DNA from: Acidithiobacillus thiooxidans ATCC 19377
GTDB lineage: Bacteria; Pseudomonadota; Gammaproteobacteria; Acidithiobacillales; Acidithiobacillaceae
Direction of reading: 5' to 3'
Assembly: GCF_009662475.1 (NCBI RefSeq)
Contig: NZ_CP045571.1
Span: 1,176,501 to 1,240,500, forward strand
DNA: 64,000 nucleotides
Position numbers and translations under genes: made by a program. Positions 29,607 through 37,656 of the stretch are shown piece after piece; within the stretch, counting starts at the first letter, position 1; every line of letters begins with the position of its first letter. Below the pieces are notes generated by a model that made no database searches, was not told the DNA's origin, and saw only the letters and a program-made list of their open reading frames with translations.

Positions 29607-30740
29607 TTAATAAGCATGGTCATCGGCGGGGTTGGGCGGGTTGACCTTGCCGCGCATGACCCGAAAACACCAGGTGGTATAAGCCAAAATCGTGGGTACG
29701 AAAATGGCGGTGAAAATGGTCATCCAGATCAGGTTGTAACGACTTCCCGAAGCATTCCAGATAGTCAGACTTTGGTTGAGATTCTCAGACGAAGGCATCA
29801 GGAAAGGGAACATGGAAGTTGCTACCGTGCCTAAAATGCCAATCCAGGCAATGGCTCCCAACCACCAGCCGAGGATGGGTTTGTTGGCACGCAACATCAA
29901 TGCACCGAACAGCATCCCGGCAATGGCCAGCAACGGGATAATCCACAAAATGGGTTGTGCTGCATAATTATCCAGCCATGCACCAGAAACCGCATGCACC
30001 ACCTGACCACTGACGGCGTTGGCGGGCATTCCCGGATCACCGCTGATGAGGCTATACCCCGTCATGCCGGAAATCATGAAGCCACCAATGATAAACAGCA
30101 CAATGGCAATGATCCCTGCAGTGCTGGCGTAATTCCGGGCGCGGGAAGCAATGGGGTCGGTACCGCGCAGCATCAACATGGCCCCGCCCTGATATACCGA
30201 CATGCTGACCGCCAATAAGCCGCTCAGAATGGCAAAGGGGTTCAACAAATACCAGATGAAGGACTCCGTCTGATAATACTGACCATCCCAACCAAAATGA
30301 AAGCCGACGCCTTCGAGAATATTACCGATGGCTGCTCCATAAACAAACATGGGCAAAAAGCCGGAGACCAGGAAAACCCAGTCCCAGGAATCCCGCCACT
30401 TGCTGGCCGCCACTTTGGAGCGATATTCAAAAGCCACCGGACGTAAAATCATACTGAACAGCAGCAGGATCATGACAATGTAAAAAACTGAAAAAGAAGT
30501 GGCGTAAAGGGTTGGCCAGGCCGCAAAAATGGCCCCGCCGCCCAGAATAAACCAGACCTGATTACCGTCCCAATGGGGACCCACCACATTCAGGGCCTGA
30601 CGGCGCTCGCCGTCATTTTTGCCGACGAAGCGCAGCAGGGTACCAACACCCATGTCCATGCCCACCATGATGGCAAGGCCCATGAGCAGGACGCCCAGCA
30701 GCACCCACCACAATAGTTTAAGTCCAATATAGAGATCCAT
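29607..30740 (-). CDS. cydB: Cytochrome bd ubiquinol oxidase subunit II
   Basis: 377 residues, multi-pass membrane protein, length as in E. coli. Recognised by LKLLWWVLLGVLLMGLAIMVGMDMGVGTLL, GPHWDGNQVWFILGGGAIFAAWP, and FSMILRPVAFEYRSK. CydB pairs with CydA to hold the three haems and the proton and oxygen paths. It lies 12 bases behind cydA, and is followed by the CydX-like gene. Confidence 0.95.
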   Translation of the reverse strand: MDLYIGLKLLWWVLLGVLLMGLAIMVGMDMGVGTLLRFVGKNDGERRQALNVVGPHWDGNQVWFILGGGAIFAAWPTLYATSFSVFYIVMILLLFSMILRPVAFEYRSKVAASKWRDSWDWVFLVSGFLPMFVYGAAIGNILEGVGFHFGWDGQYYQTESFIWYLLNPFAILSGLLAVSMSVYQGGAMLMLRGTDPIASRARNYASTAGIIAIVLFIIGGFMISGMTGYSLISGDPGMPANAVSGQVVHAVSGAWLDNYAAQPILWIIPLLAIAGMLFGALMLRANKPILGWWLGAIAWIGILGTVATSMFPFLMPSSENLNQSLTIWNASGSRYNLIWMTIFTAIFVPTILAYTTWCFRVMRGKVNPPNPADDHAY

Positions 30741-30752
30741 TGTGTTGCCTCC

Positions 30753-32387
30753 TTATTTCTTGGCCAGACTGGGCTTGGCAAAAACGGGCTGACCGGCCAT
30801 ACCGCCCCCGGCAGGAGCCTTGTCATGACCATGATGGCTGGCTTGTGGGCCAAGACGCGCGTATTTGAACATCAGGTACATTTCTGCAGCGATGAACGAG
30901 CTGTAAAGCAGTACAAAACCGATCAGGGAGAAAATCATGTAGCCGACGCTGTGACTGGAAGCTGACACAAAGGTGGGCAACATATTGTAAACCGTCCAGG
31001 GTTGCCGACCATTTTCTGCCGTAATCCATCCAAATTCACAGGCAAACCAGGGTAATGGAATACTCCATAAGGCGACTTTCAGGAGCAGGGGATGCTTTTC
31101 CACCTCATTTTTGAGGCTGAAATAGGCGGCAAATGCAAAAATGGCGAGCATGATAAAGCCGAAAGCCACCATGATACGGAATGCCCAAAATTCTACCCAG
31201 ACATTGGGAACCGTTTCGTGAGCCGTTTTGTCCACGACGCTGGCGAGATTGCTGGCATCCACCTTTTTCAGGTCCTGATCAGGGGCGTACTGCATGGCCA
31301 GAAAGCCATAGCCCATGTCTGTCTGATACTGTTTGAAGGTCGCCAAAGCCTGCACGTTACTGTGGTCATGATTATATTCTTTCAGGGCAACCATGGCCTT
31401 GATGCCATTAACTACTTTGGGCTTGGCTTCATCCACCAATTGATGAATACCGGGGATGACGGTGTCCTCCGAGTGGGTAAGCAGAGGCGTCAGCACATAG
31501 GGAACACCAATTTCAAAAAGGTTTTTACCTGCAGCCTTATCCGGGAAAGCAATCAGATTCCAGGGTGCAGATGCCGTGTTGTAGTCTGTATTCCAGATGG
31601 CTTCCATGGCCGCCACTTTCATGGGTTGAGCCTTGGCGTCAATGAAGCCCAGTGCATCGCCCAGAGTCACCACACCAATGGTGGAAATCACTCCGAAAAC
31701 GGCAGCAATACGAAATGAACGCAGGGCAATATCCTTGCGCTTGTTGGTGAGCAGATAGAAGGCACTGATCCCCATGACAAACATGGATCCGGTCACAAAA
31801 CCGGCGATGGAGGTATGGACAAATTTTGCCTGAGCGTCTTCATTAAAAATCAACTGGACAAAGCTGCTGAATTCCAAGCGCATGGTATTGGGATCAAAGG
31901 TTCCGCCTCTGGGGTCCTGCATGAAGCCATTGGCGATCAGAATCCACAATGCGGAAAGGTTGGAGCCCAGCGCTACCAGATAGGTAACGACCAGATGGGC
32001 CTTGGCACTGATCCGGTCCCAGCCAAAAAACATGATGCCCACAAAGGTGGATTCCATGAAAAACGCCATCAGGCCTTCAATAGCCAGAGGCGTACCAAAA
32101 ATATCTCCGACGAAATGGGAGTACATGGACCAGTTGGTACCAAACTCAAATTCCATGGTCAGGCCCGTGGCCACACCCAATGCAAAATTGATGGCGAAAA
32201 GCTTGCCCCAGAACTGGGTCATTTCCTTGTAAATGGGTTTCCCCGTGATGACATAAACCGACTCCATGGTGGCCAGCAGAAATGACAGGCCCAGAGTCAG
32301 GGGTACAAACAGAAAGTGATACAGGGCTGTCAGCGCAAACTGCAGACGCGACAGCTCGACCACCGTGGGATTAATTAACATATCCAT
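30753..32387 (-). CDS. cydA: Cytochrome bd ubiquinol oxidase subunit I
   Basis: Quinol-oxidising haem subunit reducing O2 to water without proton pumping. 544 residues. The start MDMLINPTVVELSRLQF has AGGAGG six bases upstream. His24 in ALYHFLFVPLTLGLSFLLA corresponds to the high-spin haem b ligand; GWITAENGRQPWTVYNML is the conserved GRQPW block. A long Q-loop with KEYNHDHSNVQALATFKQYQ and MGYGFLAMQYAPD places it with the E. coli-type long-loop group rather than CIO. The C-terminal tail (SHHGHDKAPAGGG) is His/Gly-rich. The operon is led by a sigma-54-type promoter. Confidence 0.95.
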   Translation of the reverse strand: MDMLINPTVVELSRLQFALTALYHFLFVPLTLGLSFLLATMESVYVITGKPIYKEMTQFWGKLFAINFALGVATGLTMEFEFGTNWSMYSHFVGDIFGTPLAIEGLMAFFMESTFVGIMFFGWDRISAKAHLVVTYLVALGSNLSALWILIANGFMQDPRGGTFDPNTMRLEFSSFVQLIFNEDAQAKFVHTSIAGFVTGSMFVMGISAFYLLTNKRKDIALRSFRIAAVFGVISTIGVVTLGDALGFIDAKAQPMKVAAMEAIWNTDYNTASAPWNLIAFPDKAAGKNLFEIGVPYVLTPLLTHSEDTVIPGIHQLVDEAKPKVVNGIKAMVALKEYNHDHSNVQALATFKQYQTDMGYGFLAMQYAPDQDLKKVDASNLASVVDKTAHETVPNVWVEFWAFRIMVAFGFIMLAIFAFAAYFSLKNEVEKHPLLLKVALWSIPLPWFACEFGWITAENGRQPWTVYNMLPTFVSASSHSVGYMIFSLIGFVLLYSSFIAAEMYLMFKYARLGPQASHHGHDKAPAGGGMAGQPVFAKPSLAKK

Positions 32388-32397
32388 GAACATCCTC

Positions 32398-33123
32398 CTA
32401 CAAAGAAACCGGGTTGTTCCGGTCCGGCGTGTAACGGTGCACCTCTTCATCAGGTGATCCGGGTTTTTTTACTGCGTTACTGCTTTTACTGGTGCTATTG
32501 GTGAACAGGCGGGAATACTTTTGAAAAATTTCCCGATGTCCATTTTGGTTATGGAACCAGTTGTCTTTGCGGCGGACTTCTTCAATGCTCGTCAGGCGTC
32601 TTTCCTTGGTTTCGAGACCGGGGTATACCAGGGTTTCTCCTGGAAATGTCATTAATTGTTGAGTAATACTTTGATAAAGTACTCGCGTATCATCTGTGCT
32701 GGGGCAGGGCAGGGTGCTATTGACCAATAAGGTTTTTCCAGTAAACAGGCGATCCTCCCAATGGTAAGTGAGGGCGCAGGGACTTTGTCCGGGAGTATGC
32801 AAAACCTGCAGGCTTTCTTCGCCAAAATAAAGGCGATCGCCATGGCGCAAACGCAGATCAATCTGACTGTTTGTATTACTCTCATGAGCCAGCACCCGCG
32901 CCCCAGTGGCCGTCTTCAGCTCTTCTGCCGCACTCATCTGTTCGACCTCATGGTGGGTCTGCAATATGTACGTCAGGATGAGGCCCCGCTCCTGAATAAA
33001 TAGTGCGAAACTTTCCAAAAGCGCAGGCACCGGATCAATAATGACGGCTTCCCGAGTGACGGGATCACCCAGCAAATAGCTGAGTGCGCCTTTTTGGGAA
33101 TCACATAGTTGTCTAAAAATCAT
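32398..33123 (-). CDS. ETHE1-like metallo-beta-lactamase-fold protein lacking the usual metal ligands
   Basis: 241 residues. The frame of the persulfide dioxygenase/glyoxalase II group is recognisable: MIFRQLCDSQKGALSYLLGD, LHTPGQSPCALTYHWEDRLF, TGKTLLVNS and PGETLVYPGLETKERRLTS. Nevertheless the metal motif THxHxDH reads THHEVEQ (56-62), the later ligand His in TPGH is Gln113, the bridging Asp of GDTL is Lys130, and the His of YPGH is Leu170. Only one of the normal ligands remains. An additional ~50-residue polar C-terminus follows. First gene of the cyd operon, ten bases before cydA; a sensor, chaperone or redirected-metal role is open. Confidence 0.8.
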   Translation of the reverse strand: MIFRQLCDSQKGALSYLLGDPVTREAVIIDPVPALLESFALFIQERGLILTYILQTHHEVEQMSAAEELKTATGARVLAHESNTNSQIDLRLRHGDRLYFGEESLQVLHTPGQSPCALTYHWEDRLFTGKTLLVNSTLPCPSTDDTRVLYQSITQQLMTFPGETLVYPGLETKERRLTSIEEVRRKDNWFHNQNGHREIFQKYSRLFTNSTSKSSNAVKKPGSPDEEVHRYTPDRNNPVSL

Positions 33124-33162
33124 CTGCTCCACCGTCAGTTGCCACCGGACGTCAGAGCATCA

Positions 33163-33177
33163 GCAAACTCTGTGCCA
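33163..33177 (-). promoter_or_regulatory. Sigma-54 (-24/-12) promoter of the MBL-cydAB operon
   Basis: On the minus strand the sequence reads TGGCAC-AGAGT-TTGCT, a full match to the TGGCAC-N5-TTGCW consensus. Transcription would start near 33151, about 28 bases before the ATG of the MBL-fold gene. The divergent neighbour encodes a sigma-54-dependent activator. Confidence 0.85.
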
Positions 33178-33225
33178 TTTTCAGGAGTTTGTATGCGGAT
33201 ATCCTTTTTATGAAAAAACATCATT

Positions 33226-33247
33226 ATTTCAATGTAATATTTGAAAT
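33226..33247. promoter_or_regulatory. Inverted repeat in the cyd/activator intergenic region
   Basis: ATTTCAA (33226-33232) and TTGAAAT (33241-33247) with an 8-base spacer. About 50 bases upstream of the -24 box, where IHF or an activator could bind. Function not established. Confidence 0.35.
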
Positions 33248-33303
33248 TTGGGCGGTATATTTTTCTGAAGGCCTAGTGCCCCTGCAGCCGCACACCCGTA
33301 AAC

Positions 33304-33317
33304 TGTCAAAAATGACA
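33304..33317. promoter_or_regulatory. Candidate activator site TGTCA-N4-TGACA
   Basis: Perfect inverted repeat TGTCAAAAATGACA, centred about 135 bases upstream of the sigma-54 -24 box, the distance typical for enhancer-like sites. It also lies just before a weak promoter for the activator (TAGACG-N16-TACAAT, -10 at 33340-33345). GTCA...TGAC half-sites recall NorR binding sites, but this is a resemblance only. Confidence 0.45.
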
Positions 33318-33377
33318 TAGACGATTTGGCAGAGACTGCTACAATTGTCAGTGCGCAGGTGCTGCGGCGGGAGGTTT

Positions 33378-34709
33378 ATGACTGATTTACTGAAACAATT
33401 GCGACCTGAAATGACTTCATTACTGGATTGTTTTAGTACTCCGGCAGTACTTTTGTGCGCCGACTATACAGTATTGGCCGCCAATCAGGCCTACCGGCGC
33501 GCTTTTGGCGATGGCAAACCCCTGCAGGGTCGACGTTGTGCGGAAATTATGGCCGAGGCGGGGTTTGCCTGTCAGCAAAGTGGTAATCACTGTCCTCTGG
33601 ACAACTGTCAGCAGACGGGCGTGGATCAGCATGTAGTCCATTCCCATACCTCGGGAAATACCCAAATTGATTTGTACCCTATTCGTAATGAACGCGCCGA
33701 AGTCGTTTATTTTCTTGAATTGCTGAATGTGACCCCCGCAGACGCAACGCATGGGACACCGGCTATGGTCGGCCAATCGGAGGCCTGGCGGGAGGTAGTG
33801 CGCCTCATTCGACGGGTAGCTCCCGGTGATGCGGCAGTGCTCCTTCTGGGGGAATCCGGAACCGGCAAGGAACTGGCTGCAGCGGCGGTACATCAGGCCA
33901 GTCATCTCAGTCACGGACCCTTCATCACCGTCGATTGCTCCGGTTTGCCGGAAACACTTTTTGAAAGCGAATTGTTTGGTCATGAAAAAGGCGCATTTAC
34001 GGGTGCCCAGTCCCGAAAAACCGGTTTGGTTGAAGCCGCCAATGGGGGAACCTTGTTTCTGGACGAAGTGGGTGACATTCCTCTTAACCTTCAGGTGAAA
34101 TTGTTGCGGCTTCTGGAAACCGGCACGTTTCGCAGGGTAGGGGGGGTTGAACCGATTCGTTCCCGGTTTCGACTGATTTCAGCAACGCACCGTCATCTGG
34201 AAAAAATGGTCGCAGAGGAGCGTTTCCGTCAGGATCTTTATTATCGTATCAACACGTTCCCCATTGCTTTACCGGCGTTGCGGGATCGTCTGGATGATAT
34301 TCCCTTGCTGGCCGCAGCCATTTTGCAGCGCATCCCGGCAGCCAAGGGGCTGCAACTGCACGCTGATACTCTACAGTTGCTGGGTCAATACACTTTTCCG
34401 GGCAACATCCGCGAGTTGCGCAACATTCTTGAACGCGCGGCGCTGATGGCCGATGAACATTGGATACTCCCCCAGCATCTGCCCCTGGCCCTGCAAGAGC
34501 AAGGCACGCCGCCCAAACAGGATAATCATGCCAAAATTTCCGGCTTGGATGCCATTGTTCCCTTGGCTGATCTGGAGGCCCAGTATTTACGATGGGCGCG
34601 GAGTGCTTTTGGCGGGGATCGACGCAGTCTGGCCGCCCGGCTGGGTGTCAGTGAGCGCACCCTTTATCGTAAGCTGGATGCCTTGAAGGAAGCACATGGT
34701 CTTGAATGA
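33378..34709 (+). CDS. Sigma-54-dependent transcriptional activator with cysteine-rich PAS input domain
   Basis: 443 residues. N-terminal PAS-like region ([26 protein letters not shown]) carries four closely spaced cysteines, C-x10-C-x6-C-x4-C, around [16 protein letters not shown]+ domain: Walker [15 protein letters not shown], the sigma-54 contact loop GAFTGA in [12 protein letters not shown], Walker [13 protein letters not shown], arginine finger region [15 protein letters not shown]-terminal Fis-type helix-turn-helix [22 protein letters not shown] ribosome site. Divergent from the sigma-54-promoted cyd operon, its likely target; signal may be redox, NO or sulfane sulfur. Confidence 0.9.
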   Translation: MTDLLKQLRPEMTSLLDCFSTPAVLLCADYTVLAANQAYRRAFGDGKPLQGRRCAEIMAEAGFACQQSGNHCPLDNCQQTGVDQHVVHSHTSGNTQIDLYPIRNERAEVVYFLELLNVTPADATHGTPAMVGQSEAWREVVRLIRRVAPGDAAVLLLGESGTGKELAAAAVHQASHLSHGPFITVDCSGLPETLFESELFGHEKGAFTGAQSRKTGLVEAANGGTLFLDEVGDIPLNLQVKLLRLLETGTFRRVGGVEPIRSRFRLISATHRHLEKMVAEERFRQDLYYRINTFPIALPALRDRLDDIPLLAAAILQRIPAAKGLQLHADTLQLLGQYTFPGNIRELRNILERAALMADEHWILPQHLPLALQEQGTPPKQDNHAKISGLDAIVPLADLEAQYLRWARSAFGGDRRSLAARLGVSERTLYRKLDALKEAHGLE

Positions 34710-35379
34710 AAATATCTGGCCCGAAGGCTTGTGGATCCGAGCCGCAGCGCAGCAAGAGGCCCCCTGCATTATGTTGATGCATGGCCTGGGCGCATCCAAA
34801 GAAGACCTTGCTCCCCTCGCAGACTTTGTCGATCCGGAAAAACAGTTTCGATGGGTTCTCCCCGATGCTCCAGTACGTCCGGTCACTCTCAATGGCGGGC
34901 GGCCAATGCGGGCCTGGTATGATATTTATGGGCTGGGTCGGGATTCTGGCGAAGATGCAGCGGGAATGGAACACATGGCGACTCGCCTCGCTGCGCTGAT
35001 GGAGCATGAACAGCAGCAGGCAGGTACTCAACCCTTGATACTGGGCGGGTTTTCCCAGGGCGGGGCGATGGCGCTTTATTTGGCTTTTCATCATGCTTGT
35101 CCGGCGGCAGCTGTGCTGGCTTTCAGCGCCTATTTACCGCTTCGCCAGACGCTTCCTCAGTCCGCTCAGGTGACTCCGATTTTCTGGGGGCATGGTCGTT
35201 CCGATACCGTTCTGCCTTTGGAATATATGGAAATTGCCCGCGACATCATGGAATCCCTGGGGTACGCTCTCAGTACCCATATTTATCCCATGGATCATAG
35301 TATTTGTGCGGTAGAGCTTGTGGACGCACGGAAATTTTTGGACAGCATAGTCATGCAAGGAAATTTGAAAAAATCATGA
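34696..35379 (+). CDS. Carboxylesterase/phospholipase-type alpha/beta hydrolase
   Basis: 227 residues, matching the EstB/YpfH-like dienelactone-hydrolase subgroup. Oxyanion region [15 protein letters not shown], nucleophile elbow GGFSQGGAM with the catalytic Ser, Asp in [14 protein letters not shown] and His in [14 protein letters not shown]. No signal peptide, so cytosolic; substrate unknown. Its start overlaps the end of the activator gene by 14 bases and its stop overlaps the next start as ATGA, indicating cotranscription with both. Confidence 0.87.
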   Translation: MVLNENIWPEGLWIRAAAQQEAPCIMLMHGLGASKEDLAPLADFVDPEKQFRWVLPDAPVRPVTLNGGRPMRAWYDIYGLGRDSGEDAAGMEHMATRLAALMEHEQQQAGTQPLILGGFSQGGAMALYLAFHHACPAAAVLAFSAYLPLRQTLPQSAQVTPIFWGHGRSDTVLPLEYMEIARDIMESLGYALSTHIYPMDHSICAVELVDARKFLDSIVMQGNLKKS

Positions 35380-35852
35380 ATACCCTCTGGATTGAGCAGT
35401 TTGTACATATACTCGCGGTGATTGTCTGGATTGGCGGCCTGTTTTTTGTGACGATGGTGCTGGCCCCGACCCTGAAAAAAGAAATCACGCAGAACAGTAC
35501 GCGTATTGCCTTGATGCATGTGTTGCTGCGCCGTTTCTTTTTCTGGATGTTGCTCGCGGCTTTCCTGTTATTGCTCACGGGTTATAGCATGGTGTTCGTT
35601 TTCTACGGGGGATTTGCCGCTCTGACCATCCCCGAATGGATTATGGTGGTATTAGGCACGATCATGGTGATGATTGTTCTGCATACTTATTTTGCACCAC
35701 TCAAACGGCTGCGCCGGGCGGTACGTGATGAGGACTGGCAGGCGGGTTCGAAAGCCCTGGGTCAGGTGCGAATGCTGGCCAGCACCAATCTTGTGCTATC
35801 TTTTATTGTCATTCTGGTGGGGATATGGGGCGTGTTTGGCACGCCCTGGTGA
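35376..35852 (+). CDS. CopD-like four-helix membrane protein
   Basis: 158 residues, about four membrane helices. The opening WIEQFVHILAVIVWIGGLFFVTMVLAP matches the CopD/DUF2269-like pattern (His followed by WxGG), and a second His occurs in the third helix (IVLHTYFAPLKRL). Such proteins are linked to copper uptake or haem-dependent membrane electron transfer. Translationally coupled to the upstream esterase by ATGA. Family-level assignment only. Confidence 0.7.
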   Translation: MNTLWIEQFVHILAVIVWIGGLFFVTMVLAPTLKKEITQNSTRIALMHVLLRRFFFWMLLAAFLLLLTGYSMVFVFYGGFAALTIPEWIMVVLGTIMVMIVLHTYFAPLKRLRRAVRDEDWQAGSKALGQVRMLASTNLVLSFIVILVGIWGVFGTPW

Positions 35853-35872
35853 TAGTGGCTGAGTTTTGATGC

Positions 35873-37300
35873 CTAATCAGATGATTCCGCAGATCCAAAA
35901 ATCTGTTCTTCCAGTCCCCAGCGGGCTGCCAGTGTTTCGGTGGCGTTGACCAGTTCTTCGGCGCGGGATGGATGATTGACACGTATTTCGGCAATACGGC
36001 GCAGCGCTTCTTGGCGATCGCCACTGTTGGCGAGCAGATGAATCAGTTCTCCGGCATCCCGGCCAATAATTTCGCCGCCCAATAACTCACCACTATCCAT
36101 ATCAGCGAGCAGTCGCACGAAACCTGCCGTGTCATCCTGACCCAATGCCCTTGGCGAGGTTTCAAACGCCGCGAAGCCTACGGCTGGTTCATAACCTTGG
36201 TCTTCTGCTGTGTCATCATCCAGGCCAATGCGCGCCAGCTCTACCGCTGAATAAACCAGTTCCGGTACCCAGGCTGGATTCCGCTCCAGTTTTTCTTCAC
36301 TGAGCAGGTTGTGAATGATGATTTGGGCGTCGCTCAGAGCCTGATTGGCATTCATGATCGGGCCCACTACATCCCCAAGGGCAAAAATACCCGGTTCTGC
36401 GGTTTCCAGGTGTTCATCTGCTTGTACAAAGCCTTTTTCATCAAGTTCCACAGCCGTATTTTCCAGACCCAGGCCCTGGGTGAAAGCCTTACGCCCGGTT
36501 GCCAATAGTACCCAGTCGCCCTGTACGGATTGCCCGTCTTCTGCAAAAACCGTCACGCCCTGATCATCCTCGGCAATGCGTGCTACGCGAAAATGCTCTA
36601 CGGCCTTAATATCCAAGGCGTTGAGGGCGGCTTTCAGGGTATCCTTGGCTTGTGGTGAAAATTGGGTATGGGCCAGTGAGGCGGAGTTCACCAGCCATTG
36701 CACGTCTTTATCCAGCTGATCAAAAATATACGCAAACTCTGTGCCGATTACGCCGCCGCCAATCAGTATAACGCGCTTGCCCGCCGGAGCTCCGTCGTCA
36801 TAAAGCATGTCGCTGGTGAGCACTTTTCCAGGAATGGTCTGGATGCCCTCGGGAAGGGCAGGGGTGGATCCCGTAGCAATAATTGTGTACCGCGTTTGTA
36901 TCTGGCTGCTGCCAGTTGGGCCGTCAACGCTAATATGCCGGGCATCTACAAAGCTGCCGGTTCCTTCCAACAGTTGCACCCCCAGACGTTTGAGGTAATC
37001 CACGTAACTGTTGCGAACGGACTCGACTACCTGGTGCTGGTGTTCCCAGGCTTGAGCCATGTCTCCTTTCAGGTCAGTGCCGATGACACCGCGTTTGGCA
37101 AAATGCCGGCTTTGTTCAATCCATTTGGCCGTTTCGTGCCAATCTTTTTTGGGAACACAACCACGGTTGAGGCAGGTTCCGCCCCAGGTAGCACTTTCAA
37201 TAATGGCCACTTTTTGGCCACGTAAAGCCGCCAAAACTGCAGCACGATATCCGCCTGGTCCACTACCAATAATGGTGATATCTACTTGATAATTGCTCAT
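35873..37300 (-). CDS. lpdA: Dihydrolipoamide dehydrogenase-type flavoprotein
   Basis: 475 residues of the class I pyridine nucleotide-disulfide oxidoreductases. FAD motif IIGSGPGGYRAAVLAAL, redox-active disulfide GGTCLNRGCVPKK, NAD motif LIGGGVIGTEFAYI, second FAD motif GIFALGDVVG, and a dimerisation-domain His-Pro...Glu (VNHPSRAEEL) where E3 has HxHPTxSE. Reoxidises protein-bound dihydrolipoate with NAD. No 2-oxoacid dehydrogenase or sHdr genes are adjacent in this window, so the partner is open. AAGGATGG ribosome site. Confidence 0.88.
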   Translation of the reverse strand: MSNYQVDITIIGSGPGGYRAAVLAALRGQKVAIIESATWGGTCLNRGCVPKKDWHETAKWIEQSRHFAKRGVIGTDLKGDMAQAWEHQHQVVESVRNSYVDYLKRLGVQLLEGTGSFVDARHISVDGPTGSSQIQTRYTIIATGSTPALPEGIQTIPGKVLTSDMLYDDGAPAGKRVILIGGGVIGTEFAYIFDQLDKDVQWLVNSASLAHTQFSPQAKDTLKAALNALDIKAVEHFRVARIAEDDQGVTVFAEDGQSVQGDWVLLATGRKAFTQGLGLENTAVELDEKGFVQADEHLETAEPGIFALGDVVGPIMNANQALSDAQIIIHNLLSEEKLERNPAWVPELVYSAVELARIGLDDDTAEDQGYEPAVGFAAFETSPRALGQDDTAGFVRLLADMDSGELLGGEIIGRDAGELIHLLANSGDRQEALRRIAEIRVNHPSRAEELVNATETLAARWGLEEQIFGSAESSD

Positions 37301-37656
37301 AAGTCCATCCTTATCATTCGGTTGAAAAATATTTAAAAAGTAGTTTATGAAGTATTTTGCGGTAATAAAATTTCCTGTTGTTTTTCGGCGACGAGAAGGT
37401 TTTTGTTACGGTTACGGTTTGGTGTCGCGCAAAGTTGCATCAGTTTAACAGGAAATTTAGATAAATTAATACTTTCAGCGGGTTAGATCTTGTCCGCAAA
37501 ATTATTGATGAATGACGGCATTATCCATAGCATTTTTTATGGCTGATTTCGGCATTCTGCGTCGGGCAGAGGCGACAAAAATATCAGGGCATTCAAAAAA
37601 AGTAAATTATAAACATATAGTTAATATTTTGGTACAAGAATTGCTTAACAATCACC
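37301..37656. other. 356-bp AT-rich intergenic region between lpd and opgG
   Basis: Contains no credible gene. It holds a perfect 12-base inverted pair, AAATTTCCTGTT (37368-37379) and AACAGGAAATTT (37447-37458), 67 bases apart, a GGTTACGGTTACGGTTT near-repeat between them, and a sigma-54-like promoter at its right end. Both flanking genes point away from it, so it is a divergent control region. Confidence 0.7.
37630..37644 (+). promoter_or_regulatory. Sigma-54-like promoter directly before opgG
   Basis: TGGTAC-AAGAA-TTGCT, one base off the TGGCAC-N5-TTGCW consensus. Transcription would start around 37656, one base before the opgG ATG, implying a leaderless or internally started message. No ribosome site is visible before that ATG. 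Confidence 0.55.

Noticed and set aside
32398-33123. Annotation as active persulfide dioxygenase or glyoxalase II
   Set aside because: Metal ligands HxHxDH, His, Asp and His are not present, so the enzyme name would mislead.
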